Source: JBPOFM01 sp051252455
GTDB taxonomy: Bacteria; Bacteroidota; Bacteroidia; Flavobacteriales; Flavobacteriaceae
Assembly (NCBI GenBank): GCA_051252455.1
Contig: JBPOFM010000003.1
Location: forward strand, 277,242 to 341,241
Direction: 5' to 3'
Length of the DNA stretch: 64,000 bases
Each line of letters starts with the position of its first letter. Within the stretch, counting starts at the first letter, position 1. A program made the translations under genes and the position numbers. This document shows positions 36,135 through 45,078 of this stretch, piece by piece. The notes under the pieces are model-generated. The model searched no databases, was not told the origin of the DNA, and saw only the letters and a program-made list of their open reading frames with translations.

Positions 36135-36161
36135 AAAAAAATCCTGCACTAGGCAGGATTT
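36135..36161 (-). terminator. Rho-independent terminator of pdhA-pdhC
   Basis: AATCCTGC at 36140-36147 and GCAGGATT at 36153-36160 form an 8-bp stem with a 5-nt loop. On the minus strand this is followed by a run of T (AAAAAA on the plus strand at 36135-36140). It is 24 bases downstream of the pdhC stop. Confidence 0.8.
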
Positions 36162-36184
36162 GTATATGTAATTTTAAGTTTAAA

Positions 36185-37885
36185 TTATAATAACATGGTT
36201 ACGGGGTTTTCTATATATCCTTTCAATGTTTGAAGGAATAAAGCTCCCGTGGCTCCATCAACCGTTCTATGGTCGCAAGCCAAGCTTAATTTCATAGTAT
36301 GTCCGACCACAATCTGACCGTTTTTTACAACAGGTTTTTCAACAATCGTTCCCACGGAAAGAATCGCTGAATTAGGCTGATTGATAATCGAAGTAAAACT
36401 TTCGATACCGAACATCCCTAAATTGGAAACCGTAAACGTACTGCCTTCCATTTCGTCTGGTTTCAGTTTTTTGTTTCGTGCTTTTCCTGCAAAATCTTTG
36501 ACAGCTGCACCAATTTGTGGCAAACTTTGCTCATTTGCAAACTTGACAACTGGCACTACCAAACCATCTTCAACTGCGACTGCAACTCCAATGTGAACGT
36601 GATTGTTCAATCGCATTTTGTCTGCAAACCATTGCGAGTTCACTTGTGGATGTTTTTTCAAAGCCAATGCACAGGCTTTAACAATCATATCGTTAAAAGA
36701 TATTTTTGTATCAGGAATTGAATTGAACTGCTCTCTAAATGCCATGGCGTTTGCCATATCGAACTCTACATTCAAATAATAATGAGGTGCGGAGAATTTA
36801 GAATTAGTCAAAGCTTTGGCAATTGCTTTACGCATTTGAGAATTTGGTTTCTCTTCGAAATCTTCTTGACCTGCTGGAACAAATTTACCAACAGACGCAG
36901 GAGAACTCGCTCCAGGGGAAAAGTTTTCGATATCGCGTTTGACCACACGACCATTCTCACCAGAACCTTTCACTTGAGAAAGATTAATCCCTTTTTCATC
37001 GGCCATTTTTTTAGCCAATGGGGACACGAACACTCGTCCAGAATCTGATGTAGAACTTGAAGCAGAAGTCGAACTTGACCTTGAATCGTCTTTCTTCTCT
37101 TTTGCTTCTTCTTTTAGAATTTCTTTTTTACCAGAATCGGAATCTTCTTGTTTTGGAGTCTCCTTTTTTTTGTTTGAGCTTTTTCCAGTACTAAAATTTT
37201 TCGCAATTCCAGATACATCAGTACCCTTTGGGCCAATGATGGCAAGTAATGAATCAACTTTTGCAGACTCGCCTTCTTGTAAACCGATATGTAATAAAGT
37301 TCCTGATTGGAAAGATTCAAATTCCATTGTGGCTTTGTCAGTTTCGATTTCAGCGAGGATATCACCTTCTTCTACTTTATCACCAACTTTTTTAAGCCAA
37401 GTGGCTACAGTTCCTTCTTCCATCGTATCACTCAATCGTGGCATTGAAACCACGATCACACCTTCTGGAAGTTCATCGCTTGAAGATTCTTTTGACTCAT
37501 TTGAGGAAACGGTTTCTGTTTCAGACTCTTCATTTTTAGAATCTTCAGTTTCTTTTTTATCCGAATCGTCTTTAGTGTCTTTTGGCTTTTCAGTGTCTTT
37601 TGTTTCTTTGGAATTTCCGCCTTTTATCAATTCAGAAATATCTTCACCTTCTTCACCGATAATAGCTAACAATTCATCAACTTTGGTTGTTTCACCTTCT
37701 TGTACACCGATATGTAGTAAAAAACCTTCATGAAACGATTCAAAGTCCATCGTGGCTTTATCTGTCTCAATTTCAGCTAGAATATCACCTTCCGATATTT
37801 TATCTCCAACTTTTTTCAACCAAGTAGCGACCGTCCCTTCTTCCATGGTGTCGCTCAAACGAGGCATATTTATAATTTCTGCCAT
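36185..37885 (-). CDS. pdhC: Pyruvate dehydrogenase E2, dihydrolipoamide acetyltransferase
   Basis: A 566-residue subunit that takes acetyl from E1 and passes it to CoA. Two lipoyl domains start at residues 7 and 148 with nearly the same sequence (PRLSDTMEEGTVATWLKKVG), with lipoyl lysines near 43 and 184. Acidic Ser/Glu/Lys-rich linkers separate them. The E1/E3-binding domain (VFVSPLAKKMADEKGINL) is at about 280-320, and the catalytic domain ends with the active-site motif DHRTVDGATGALF. The gene starts three bases after the E1-alpha stop. Confidence 0.97.
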   Translation of the reverse strand: MAEIINMPRLSDTMEEGTVATWLKKVGDKISEGDILAEIETDKATMDFESFHEGFLLHIGVQEGETTKVDELLAIIGEEGEDISELIKGGNSKETKDTEKPKDTKDDSDKKETEDSKNEESETETVSSNESKESSSDELPEGVIVVSMPRLSDTMEEGTVATWLKKVGDKVEEGDILAEIETDKATMEFESFQSGTLLHIGLQEGESAKVDSLLAIIGPKGTDVSGIAKNFSTGKSSNKKKETPKQEDSDSGKKEILKEEAKEKKDDSRSSSTSASSSTSDSGRVFVSPLAKKMADEKGINLSQVKGSGENGRVVKRDIENFSPGASSPASVGKFVPAGQEDFEEKPNSQMRKAIAKALTNSKFSAPHYYLNVEFDMANAMAFREQFNSIPDTKISFNDMIVKACALALKKHPQVNSQWFADKMRLNNHVHIGVAVAVEDGLVVPVVKFANEQSLPQIGAAVKDFAGKARNKKLKPDEMEGSTFTVSNLGMFGIESFTSIINQPNSAILSVGTIVEKPVVKNGQIVVGHTMKLSLACDHRTVDGATGALFLQTLKGYIENPVTMLL

Positions 37886-37888
37886 AGC

Positions 37889-38887
37889 TTAAATTTTGTG
37901 TTGTATAAATGGATAGTCTTCCTGATCATAAACGACATCATACATGACATTTTTCTCTGGATATGGTGAATCTTCTGCGAATTTTTCACATTCAGCCACG
38001 CGTTCCTTCACACGTTTATCAATTTTTTTAATTTCCTCTTCTGTAGCGAATTTTTCTTCTAAAAGTATATCTTTCACTTGTGTGATAGGGTCAATTTTTT
38101 GATATTCTGCAACCTCATCTTTCGTTCTATAATGTTGCGCATCACTCATAGAATGTCCTCTGTAGCGATAGGTTTTCAACTCCAAAAACGTTGGTCCGTC
38201 GCCACGACGTGCTCTTTGGATGGCTTCGTCAAATGCTTCAGCCACTTTTACAGGATTCATTCCGTCCACAGGTCCACAAGGCATTTCATAACCTAAACCT
38301 AGTTTCCAAATGTCAGTGTGGTTGGCAGATCTTTCAACTGAAGTCCCCATTGCATATCCATTGTTTTCACAAACGAAAACGACTGGTAATTTCCACAACA
38401 TAGCCAAGTTGAATGTTTCGTGCAAGGAACCTTGACGTGCCGCACCATCACCAAAACAGCATAGTGTCACAGCATCACTGCCATGATATTTATCACCGAA
38501 AGCGATACCAGCACCCAAAGGAATCTGTCCACCCACTATACCATGACCTCCATAAAATCGGTGTTCTTTGGAAAAGATGTGCATAGAACCACCAAGTCCT
38601 TGGGAGGTTCCTGTGCCCTTTCCATACAATTCTGCCATCACCCGTTTTGGATCGACACCCATACCAATTGGCTGAACGTGATTACGATACGCAGTGATCA
38701 TTTTATCTTTAGTCAAATCCATCGCGTGCAAAGCACCCGCCAAAATAGCTTCTTGACCATTATATAAGTGAAGAAATCCTCTTACTTTTTGTTGAATGTA
38801 AACAGCTGCTAATTTGTCCTCAAATTTGCGCCAGAACAACATTTCTTCGTACCAGTTAAGGTACACTTCTTTCGTGATTTTTTGCAT
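37889..38887 (-). CDS. pdhA: Pyruvate dehydrogenase E1 component, alpha subunit
   Basis: A 332-residue thiamine-diphosphate enzyme subunit. The ThDP motif is GDGAARQGSLHETFNLAMLWKL..CENNGYAMG, and the phosphorylation-loop region YRYRGHSMSDAQHYRTKDEV is intact. The family decarboxylates pyruvate and reduces lipoyl-E2. The beta subunit is not encoded next door, so it lies elsewhere, as in other Flavobacteriia. pdhC follows within three bases. Confidence 0.97.
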   Translation of the reverse strand: MQKITKEVYLNWYEEMLFWRKFEDKLAAVYIQQKVRGFLHLYNGQEAILAGALHAMDLTKDKMITAYRNHVQPIGMGVDPKRVMAELYGKGTGTSQGLGGSMHIFSKEHRFYGGHGIVGGQIPLGAGIAFGDKYHGSDAVTLCCFGDGAARQGSLHETFNLAMLWKLPVVFVCENNGYAMGTSVERSANHTDIWKLGLGYEMPCGPVDGMNPVKVAEAFDEAIQRARRGDGPTFLELKTYRYRGHSMSDAQHYRTKDEVAEYQKIDPITQVKDILLEEKFATEEEIKKIDKRVKERVAECEKFAEDSPYPEKNVMYDVVYDQEDYPFIQHKI

Positions 38888-39035
38888 TTAATTTAGTGTT
38901 AAGTAAAGTAATGCCCAAGATTTCCCTTATGAGTCTACGTGAGATTCCAATTTTTCATTGGGACATGCGAATAACAAAAGTAACACTTTAAGCAGTAATG
39001 AAAAAACCGAAAATCGTAATTTTTCTACGAAATCG

Positions 39036-39518
39036 TTATAGGACAGATTTATCAAACATTAAAGGAAGTAAGTTTGACAGAGAATTGGATTTTACAACTT
39101 TCCCCGTTTCTCCCATAAAGTATATTTCAATAGGTGCATCTTGCTTCACTTCATATTCTGCAATAGATTGTCGGCAGGCACCACAAGGCGGAATTGGAGC
39201 GGTCGTTTTATTGTGAATGGAACCAGCTATGATAGCCATCCTTTTTATTCTTAAGCTAGGAAATTGTGCTCCTGCATAAAAAATGGCCGTACGTTCAGCA
39301 CACAATCCTGAAGGATAAGAAGCATTCTCTTGATTACTGCCAGTGATGATTTCACCATTGTCCATTAAAATAGCAGCTCCGACCAAAAATTTAGAATAGG
39401 GTGCATAAGCGTTTAACCGAGCTGCTTTTGCTTTATTCATTAAGGTTTGAACATCAGTTGGCAATTCTTCAAAATTGTCAAAAACATCAAGGTTTGATTC
39501 TATTTTTATTGTTTTCAT
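39036..39518 (-). CDS. cdd: Cytidine deaminase
   Basis: A 160-residue enzyme of nucleoside salvage, which deaminates cytidine and deoxycytidine. The zinc ligands are in SGLCAERTAIF (C-A-E) and PPCGACRQSI (PCxxC), and the preceding NQENASYPSG is the substrate-binding segment. The length and C-A-E motif mean the tetrameric class. It is separated from pdhA by about 150 bases and from porV by a hairpin. Confidence 0.96.
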   Translation of the reverse strand: MKTIKIESNLDVFDNFEELPTDVQTLMNKAKAARLNAYAPYSKFLVGAAILMDNGEIITGSNQENASYPSGLCAERTAIFYAGAQFPSLRIKRMAIIAGSIHNKTTAPIPPCGACRQSIAEYEVKQDAPIEIYFMGETGKVVKSNSLSNLLPLMFDKSVL

Positions 39519-39559
39519 CTGTTCGTAAATGTTAGATAGAAACTATTTTAGACAAAAAA

Positions 39560-39583
39560 ACTATTGCTTTTATAAACAATAGT
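39560..39583 (-). terminator. Terminator after porV
   Basis: ACTATTG at 39560-39566 pairs with CAATAGT at 39577-39583. On the minus strand the stem is followed by a T run (plus-strand AAAAAAA at 39554-39560). It lies about 25 bases beyond the porV stop. Confidence 0.65.
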
Positions 39584-39609
39584 CTTTGTGTTTTTTTATT
39601 TGATTGATT

Positions 39610-40830
39610 CTAATATTCATCATATTCGCCATCGCCGAAATTAAATGTCAATGAGAATCGAAGTGTATTCTCTAGAGGACTTTGGATTTTTGAAGCAGAA
39701 AATAAATAAGATAAATCGATATTAATTGTGGTGTATTTGAAACCTGCTCCTAGGGCAAAAAACTTACGAGCACCTTTATCTTCGCTCTCATTAAAATAAC
39801 CAGCTCTAAAAGCAAATGAATCTTGATATCTATATTCCGCACCTAATGCCCAAGTAAATTCCTTCAACTCTTCACTGAAGCCGTCAGGCGCATCACCAAA
39901 TGATTGAAATACGCCTTTAATAAAGCTGACATCTTGGGATTGACCAGCAACGATGTACGTAGGTTCGTTTGAATCTTGTACACCATTTGGCTCATCGTCA
40001 CCCTCTTGAATGGTATCAACATACCCTAAAACTGGCGGTGTTGGCACCAATAATTTAGTAACTTCAGCAGTTAAGGCAAGTGTATTGTATTCATCAAATA
40101 TAAAATCAAAACCACCACCCAATCTTAGGTTGGTTGGCAGGAAATTCTCTCTTCCACCATCATCATACTTAATTTTTGGACCTAAATTTTGAATGGCAAA
40201 TCCTAAACGCGTCCGACCATTAAAGCTGTCATAAGCTTCTTCTTCACTTTGATAAAATCCAGAAATGTCCACCGCTACAGAACTTGCTGCGTTGGCGTTT
40301 CCATCGATAGCTTGGATCTTCAGGTCAGAACGAATGTATCGCAAACCAACAGCCATCGAAAATTGATCTGCCAATCGCAAGGAATAGGAGGCATCTAATG
40401 TCAACTCATTTGGCTTGGCAATCACGGCATCTGAAAATTCATCTTGAACCAATTCGATTTCACCCAAACTAAAATATTTAAAACCGATTCCAAATGCACT
40501 TCGATCTGATAAACGATTGAAATAAGTTACGTTTCCAAGAAATATGTCATTCACCAATTTACTCAAATAAGGCGTGTAACTCATGGCAAAACCAGATTTA
40601 GCCAACGAAAAGGCATATTTGGATTGGTTCCATTGTTGTGAGAACGCATCTGCTGATGTAGCAACACCCATATCTCCCATAGCAGCTGCACGTGCGTCAG
40701 AAGCAATCAATAAAAAAGGAGTTCCTGTGGTGATGACTCTTGTATTGTCTGGTTGAATGATTACTGTTTCTTGTGCAGAAGAAAAATTATAAATTGTAAT
40801 GGTAAGAAGGGCTAAAATGTATTTTTTCAT
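39610..40830 (-). CDS. porV: Type IX secretion system outer-membrane protein PorV (LptO)
   Basis: A 406-residue FadL-like barrel protein. Signal peptide (KYILALLTITIYNFSSAQ) and the family marker TPFLLIASDARAAAMGDMGVATSADAFSQQWNQ are exact. Later strands are FALGAGFKYTTINIDLSYLFSAS and a C-terminal aromatic strand. PorV binds T9SS cargo after translocation and carries it to the PorU sortase on the cell surface. It is encoded right after porU, the arrangement known for Flavobacterium (porV, porU, gldJ). Confidence 0.95.
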   Translation of the reverse strand: MKKYILALLTITIYNFSSAQETVIIQPDNTRVITTGTPFLLIASDARAAAMGDMGVATSADAFSQQWNQSKYAFSLAKSGFAMSYTPYLSKLVNDIFLGNVTYFNRLSDRSAFGIGFKYFSLGEIELVQDEFSDAVIAKPNELTLDASYSLRLADQFSMAVGLRYIRSDLKIQAIDGNANAASSVAVDISGFYQSEEEAYDSFNGRTRLGFAIQNLGPKIKYDDGGRENFLPTNLRLGGGFDFIFDEYNTLALTAEVTKLLVPTPPVLGYVDTIQEGDDEPNGVQDSNEPTYIVAGQSQDVSFIKGVFQSFGDAPDGFSEELKEFTWALGAEYRYQDSFAFRAGYFNESEDKGARKFFALGAGFKYTTINIDLSYLFSASKIQSPLENTLRFSLTFNFGDGEYDEY

Positions 40831-40876
40831 AAAATTTTTGTTCTAATTAATGTCATTTAGGCATCAATCGATTAAG

Positions 40877-40906
40877 CAAATATAAATCTTTATTATAGTA
40901 TTACAA
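40877..40906 (-). promoter_or_regulatory. Bacteroidota promoter for porV, inside the porU 3' end
   Basis: On the minus strand TTG (40904-40906) is followed after 19 bases by TATATTTG (40877-40884), an exact TAnnTTTG. It is about 46 bases upstream of the porV start. The -35-like part overlaps the last codons of porU, so porV can be transcribed separately. Confidence 0.55.
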
Positions 40907-43900
40907 GTTTTTCAATCTTTTCAACTTGCTTGTTGAGCTGATTGGAACGTACTTTTAGTTTGTAAATATAGACACCCTTTCCAATTTTGTCGCCGAAATC
41001 ATCGCGTCCATCCCACACAATATCTTTTGACAGTGAACTTGTTGTTTTAATGCCTCCTGTGGTCTGACCGTTTAAGGTTCGAACCAATTTACCAGAAACC
41101 GTGAATATCTGTATAGAAACGTCTAAAGGCTCTGAACTATTGTGGTTAAACCAAAATTCTGTGTAATTGATAAATGGATTTGGGTAGTTGAGCACATTAT
41201 TGATAACTAATTCTTGATCTTTATCATGGACAACAAATTGAATTTCAGACGTTGCCGAGTTGTTATACACATCCCAGGCCTTAAGTGTTAACGTATGAAG
41301 TCCTGGTTCTAAATCTCGGAATGCATAGGAAACTTTTCCATTTTGGTAATCATCGACATTTGCTTGGTAATAATCATTGAGTACAAACGGATTTGTTTCA
41401 TCACCATCAATAATTGCTATAATATCATGACCGATACCACTAGCCGTATTGATACCATTACTATCTTGAATCTTTGCCAATAGCGTTGGGGATTCATTGG
41501 TAATGCCTCCAGTGACAAAATTTTCATCATTCATAAAAAGATTTATGACTGGCCCTATATTATCTTCTTCGGCATTCTCATTGATCCCACCAACTTGTAT
41601 ATCAAAACTTGCACCAGCTTGGTCTTGCAGAGGTGTGTCTGTTTTAGCATAAAAACTCACTTTCCCTGATCCTACAGGAATTCCAATATCTCTTGGCACG
41701 ACAAAATTGAATTCAAACAATCCATTATTCACCGTCGCTTGACCAATAAAAATCTTTTCGCCAAGGGTCTGAAAATTGAGGATAATTAAATTATTACCAA
41801 TTCTAAATCCATCATTTCCTAAAGTTGAACGCTCGATATCCTTATCAAAGACTGTAGCTGTTAAGGTGCCATTATAATCAGGAATGATATTTCCCGCAGC
41901 ATCTACCACTTCTCCAGACAGTTTGACTCTACCCAAGGCCTGCAATACATCATTATCCGCGCCAACTGGTTCATCATTTATTTTCGTGAGCCTGATATTT
42001 GGTTTTGGTACCGACAATTTCATAGCAGGATCACCAATAAAAAACACAACTTCCTTTTGGGTATTAATTAAAGGATCATTTTTTGCCAAACGCAAAGCTT
42101 CAGCGATACTATAGGAATTATCAGATCCAAAGGAAAATAGATATTTCTCCAAAACTATGTTAAAGGTAATTCCAACCCCTAAATAAATTTCTCTTGTAGT
42201 TGTGATGAGGGAGGTTGCACCTCCTTGTGTGTTCCAATACATGTACTCCCCTCCAGTAGGACGTTGCGGATTATCAAATTTGGTAAACTCACAGGTAACT
42301 GTAACGAAGCATGTGAATTTGCAAATATTACGTAATTCTTGCGCATCTACTTTATCAAAAATAAATTCGTGAGCCAATCCATCTTCACCACCATGCCCAA
42401 AATAATTTACAACCAAGGCACCAACTTCCATAGCGTCCTTGATAGCCTTATTTACTTTTGGATAGCGTTGACCACTCGCCGTAGCTTCTTGTTGATAAGC
42501 ATCGGAATGAATCTTTACAACATTCATAAATGGTTTTTCCCTTGTCACCAAATTTCCAATTTGATCGGTTGTGTTTTGCAATTGTTGTTCTCCATTATCA
42601 CCAATATCATCCGATATGACCACAAAATTATTTCTCCAGCTTCCATAAGAACCTGCCTGATGATACAATTCAATTTTGTCCACCATTTCTTTGGCACGTT
42701 GGGGCGAATCTGCCAATATACGTCCTACAGCAATATCCAATTTGTATGCAGAGGTCATACTTCCTTCGTTCTCATCCATACTTCCATAAAAATCGTCCGA
42801 GATAAAAGAATTTGCCAAATCGAAACTGTCGTACCCATACCAGGAAGGAATAATATTGGTATTATTTGAAATCCGGTCCTTATAGTCGTAGGATGAATCT
42901 CCAAACAGACATAAGTATTTTAAACGATTATCTTCTGAACTTGCATTAAAATAGACATATCTAATGAAATTTCGGATTGCGGCAATATCTTGCTGACCAG
43001 AACTAAATTCGTTATAAATGGCATCTAGCGTAACGACCTTGACTTTAAGACCATATTGGTTTCTATTGATCTGTGCCAAACGTTCAGCTTGTGTCAAATA
43101 ATTTTTAGTCGCAAGGATGATATAATCGATATCCTCAAATTGACCTTGAGCATTCTTGAAAATTGTTCCCTTCAAATTTTGATTACTTACGCTTACGTTA
43201 TTATCCCGTAAGGGTGCAAAATAATTAGAAGGTGTTACAGCCAAGTAATTTCTTAATGTTCCAGCTCGCGCTTTAAAAGCAAAAGTTGAGGCACTAGTCG
43301 AATTCAACACATTGGTAACATCATATTTATCGGTAATATCCCAAATTTCTGACACTGAACCTGAATTATCTATATTATATTGAACTACGCCTGAAGCCGT
43401 TGCTACACTGGTATTCTTAAAGAAGAACTGTGCACCTTCATATCTTAACGCTCTGGTGGCTTCAATGGAGACATAATCTAAATACGCCAAAGATGCAGGA
43501 TTTCCATTATTACTATAATTTAAGGTGACAACAGCCTCTGGTGATGATAGCGATACATTCCCATTGAAGTTATTACCTGTTGCCAAATAGGTGTTTGCAA
43601 ATGCAGGCAAAGCAAGGTTGGCAACCGCTGATCCGTTTAACTTGACATCCATAGATGTTGGAACTTCTGCCGTTGCTCCTATATATACTTTTAATCTCAC
43701 TGGTTCGGTTGTGATTAAATTAGGGAAATTGAAAGTGAACATTTTTTCATTTTCAGTCCCAAATCGATCGCCAAACCAACGTCTTCCAATTTTAGCTATA
43801 TTATATTCATCCAATTCATGAAATTGATAATCCTGAAATTGAACAATGTTCAGATCGGGATTTTCAGATGGTTGAGACATCTCTTGAATACGCTTTCCAG

Positions 43901-44744
43901 TTCCTGAACTTATATTCACATAATAATAGGCCTTATCAGTGTACGGATTTAAATTCGTATTGTAAAAATTGACATAATCGACATTTCCTTTAGGACCTTC
44001 ACCATAAAACAAAATGTAATCACCATCATTAAAAACACCATCTTCTTCGCCGACAAATCGTACGGCGTTTTCGGCGAGGTCATAAGGATACGGTGTAGCA
44101 TTTAAATATGGCAACATTGCCCCTCCATTTCCATATATTTTAATGGTACGAGGATCTACATTTGTGTTTACTCCTAATTGATTCAAAAAACTCTTATCGA
44201 GTTTAAAAACGCCAGACTTATCTACATAAAACCGATACCATTGTCCAGAACTTAAAACAGAATTGACAATTCCCACTGGATTAGCTCTGGCTGCTGCATT
44301 ATTTCTATTAGCAGACATTGAATAGTTTACTGTAAACGAAGTGATTTTTTTGTAACTACCATTCTCCTTTATTATAGGAGAGATTTGCAGGTAGGTTGTT
44401 CTTTTACTCCTTGAAGTTGTGTTGTGAATAGACAGTTGTGCATTTTGAGGAATTGTTTTTAACGGTAAGCCTTTTAAATCGGTACTTGAAATAGTAGCAT
44501 ATATCACGTTGCTCAAAACTATAGAAGTCTCATTGACGCTACCCGTAGAGTCCCATTCATCAAAATAAATAAGACCATCAGATTCATTAAAACCCATATG
44601 ATCTGTATCAAAAGATGGCACTTCTATATTAGAAATGCTTGTTTGATAGGTTCTAAATCCATCCCAAGAAATTTCGAATGTTTTTTGTTGAGAAAAAAGA
44701 ATTGCTTGATTAAGGATAAAAAGTATTAGTAAAATTTTTTTCAT
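40893..44744 (-). CDS. porU: Type IX secretion system C-terminal signal peptidase/sortase PorU
   Basis: A 1283-residue gingipain-like cysteine protease. Signal peptide is followed by a long N-terminal beta region, then a C25-type catalytic domain (about 540-900) with IILATKNYLTQAERLAQINR and LCLFGDSSYDYKDR. The catalytic dyad is seen as H784 in NYFGHGGEDG and C818 in TVTCEFTKFD. The end has a type A-like region (NYPNPFINYTEFWFNH..GKLVRTL) that PorU keeps. PorU cuts the CTD from cargo and attaches A-LPS. porV follows. Confidence 0.95.
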   Translation of the reverse strand: MKKILLILFILNQAILFSQQKTFEISWDGFRTYQTSISNIEVPSFDTDHMGFNESDGLIYFDEWDSTGSVNETSIVLSNVIYATISSTDLKGLPLKTIPQNAQLSIHNTTSRSKRTTYLQISPIIKENGSYKKITSFTVNYSMSANRNNAAARANPVGIVNSVLSSGQWYRFYVDKSGVFKLDKSFLNQLGVNTNVDPRTIKIYGNGGAMLPYLNATPYPYDLAENAVRFVGEEDGVFNDGDYILFYGEGPKGNVDYVNFYNTNLNPYTDKAYYYVNISSGTGKRIQEMSQPSENPDLNIVQFQDYQFHELDEYNIAKIGRRWFGDRFGTENEKMFTFNFPNLITTEPVRLKVYIGATAEVPTSMDVKLNGSAVANLALPAFANTYLATGNNFNGNVSLSSPEAVVTLNYSNNGNPASLAYLDYVSIEATRALRYEGAQFFFKNTSVATASGVVQYNIDNSGSVSEIWDITDKYDVTNVLNSTSASTFAFKARAGTLRNYLAVTPSNYFAPLRDNNVSVSNQNLKGTIFKNAQGQFEDIDYIILATKNYLTQAERLAQINRNQYGLKVKVVTLDAIYNEFSSGQQDIAAIRNFIRYVYFNASSEDNRLKYLCLFGDSSYDYKDRISNNTNIIPSWYGYDSFDLANSFISDDFYGSMDENEGSMTSAYKLDIAVGRILADSPQRAKEMVDKIELYHQAGSYGSWRNNFVVISDDIGDNGEQQLQNTTDQIGNLVTREKPFMNVVKIHSDAYQQEATASGQRYPKVNKAIKDAMEVGALVVNYFGHGGEDGLAHEFIFDKVDAQELRNICKFTCFVTVTCEFTKFDNPQRPTGGEYMYWNTQGGATSLITTTREIYLGVGITFNIVLEKYLFSFGSDNSYSIAEALRLAKNDPLINTQKEVVFFIGDPAMKLSVPKPNIRLTKINDEPVGADNDVLQALGRVKLSGEVVDAAGNIIPDYNGTLTATVFDKDIERSTLGNDGFRIGNNLIILNFQTLGEKIFIGQATVNNGLFEFNFVVPRDIGIPVGSGKVSFYAKTDTPLQDQAGASFDIQVGGINENAEEDNIGPVINLFMNDENFVTGGITNESPTLLAKIQDSNGINTASGIGHDIIAIIDGDETNPFVLNDYYQANVDDYQNGKVSYAFRDLEPGLHTLTLKAWDVYNNSATSEIQFVVHDKDQELVINNVLNYPNPFINYTEFWFNHNSSEPLDVSIQIFTVSGKLVRTLNGQTTGGIKTTSSLSKDIVWDGRDDFGDKIGKGVYIYKLKVRSNQLNKQVEKIEKLVIL

Positions 44745-45078
44745 CTATTCAATTTCATAAATTTAATTGGATCTAAACGACATCAAACTTATCGTGTGTA
44801 AGTCAGACAAATAAAGAATCATTTAGTCCTAATAATAACGTAAACTCCAAAAGGTTATTATTTCAGTCTAATTTTTTATTCAAAATTACAACAATAAAAG
44901 AAAATTATTCTCGTTATTCAAAAAACAAAATACATCGGCAAAAAGAACAAAAGTCCGTTGTTATGTTCAAAAAAAAGGATGAAATGCAACTTTTTTTTAA
45001 TCTATTTGAAAAAAAATGTTGGTAATATTCCTATAATTACTATATTGCGTCACTAATTTAACTTGCTTATTTAAAAGT
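44745..45078. other. 334-bp divergent intergenic region between porU and gldJ
   Basis: Holds promoters in both directions. A TAAGTTTG (minus strand, 44784-44791) upstream of porU matches the -7 box, though its nearest TTG is only 16 bases away. The gldJ promoter is listed separately. Very AT-rich otherwise, with no gene. Confidence 0.6.
45019..45048 (+). promoter_or_regulatory. Bacteroidota promoter for gldJ
   Basis: TTG at 45019-45021 and TATATTGC at 45041-45048 with a 19-base spacer fit the TTG/TAnnTTTG promoter with two mismatches in the -7 box. It lies 30 bases before the gldJ start. Confidence 0.45.

Noticed and set aside
37170..37733. A 187-codon open frame opposite pdhC
   Set aside because: It is antisense to the acidic, Ser/Glu-rich linker of the E2 protein, whose codon composition makes the complementary strand open by chance. 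No family features.
36185..37885. The duplicated lipoyl segment as an assembly or recombination artefact
   Set aside because: Two lipoyl domains are normal for E2 proteins of this group, and the copies differ at several residues (SEGDILAEIE versus EEGDILAEIE; MDFESFHEG versus MEFESFQSG).
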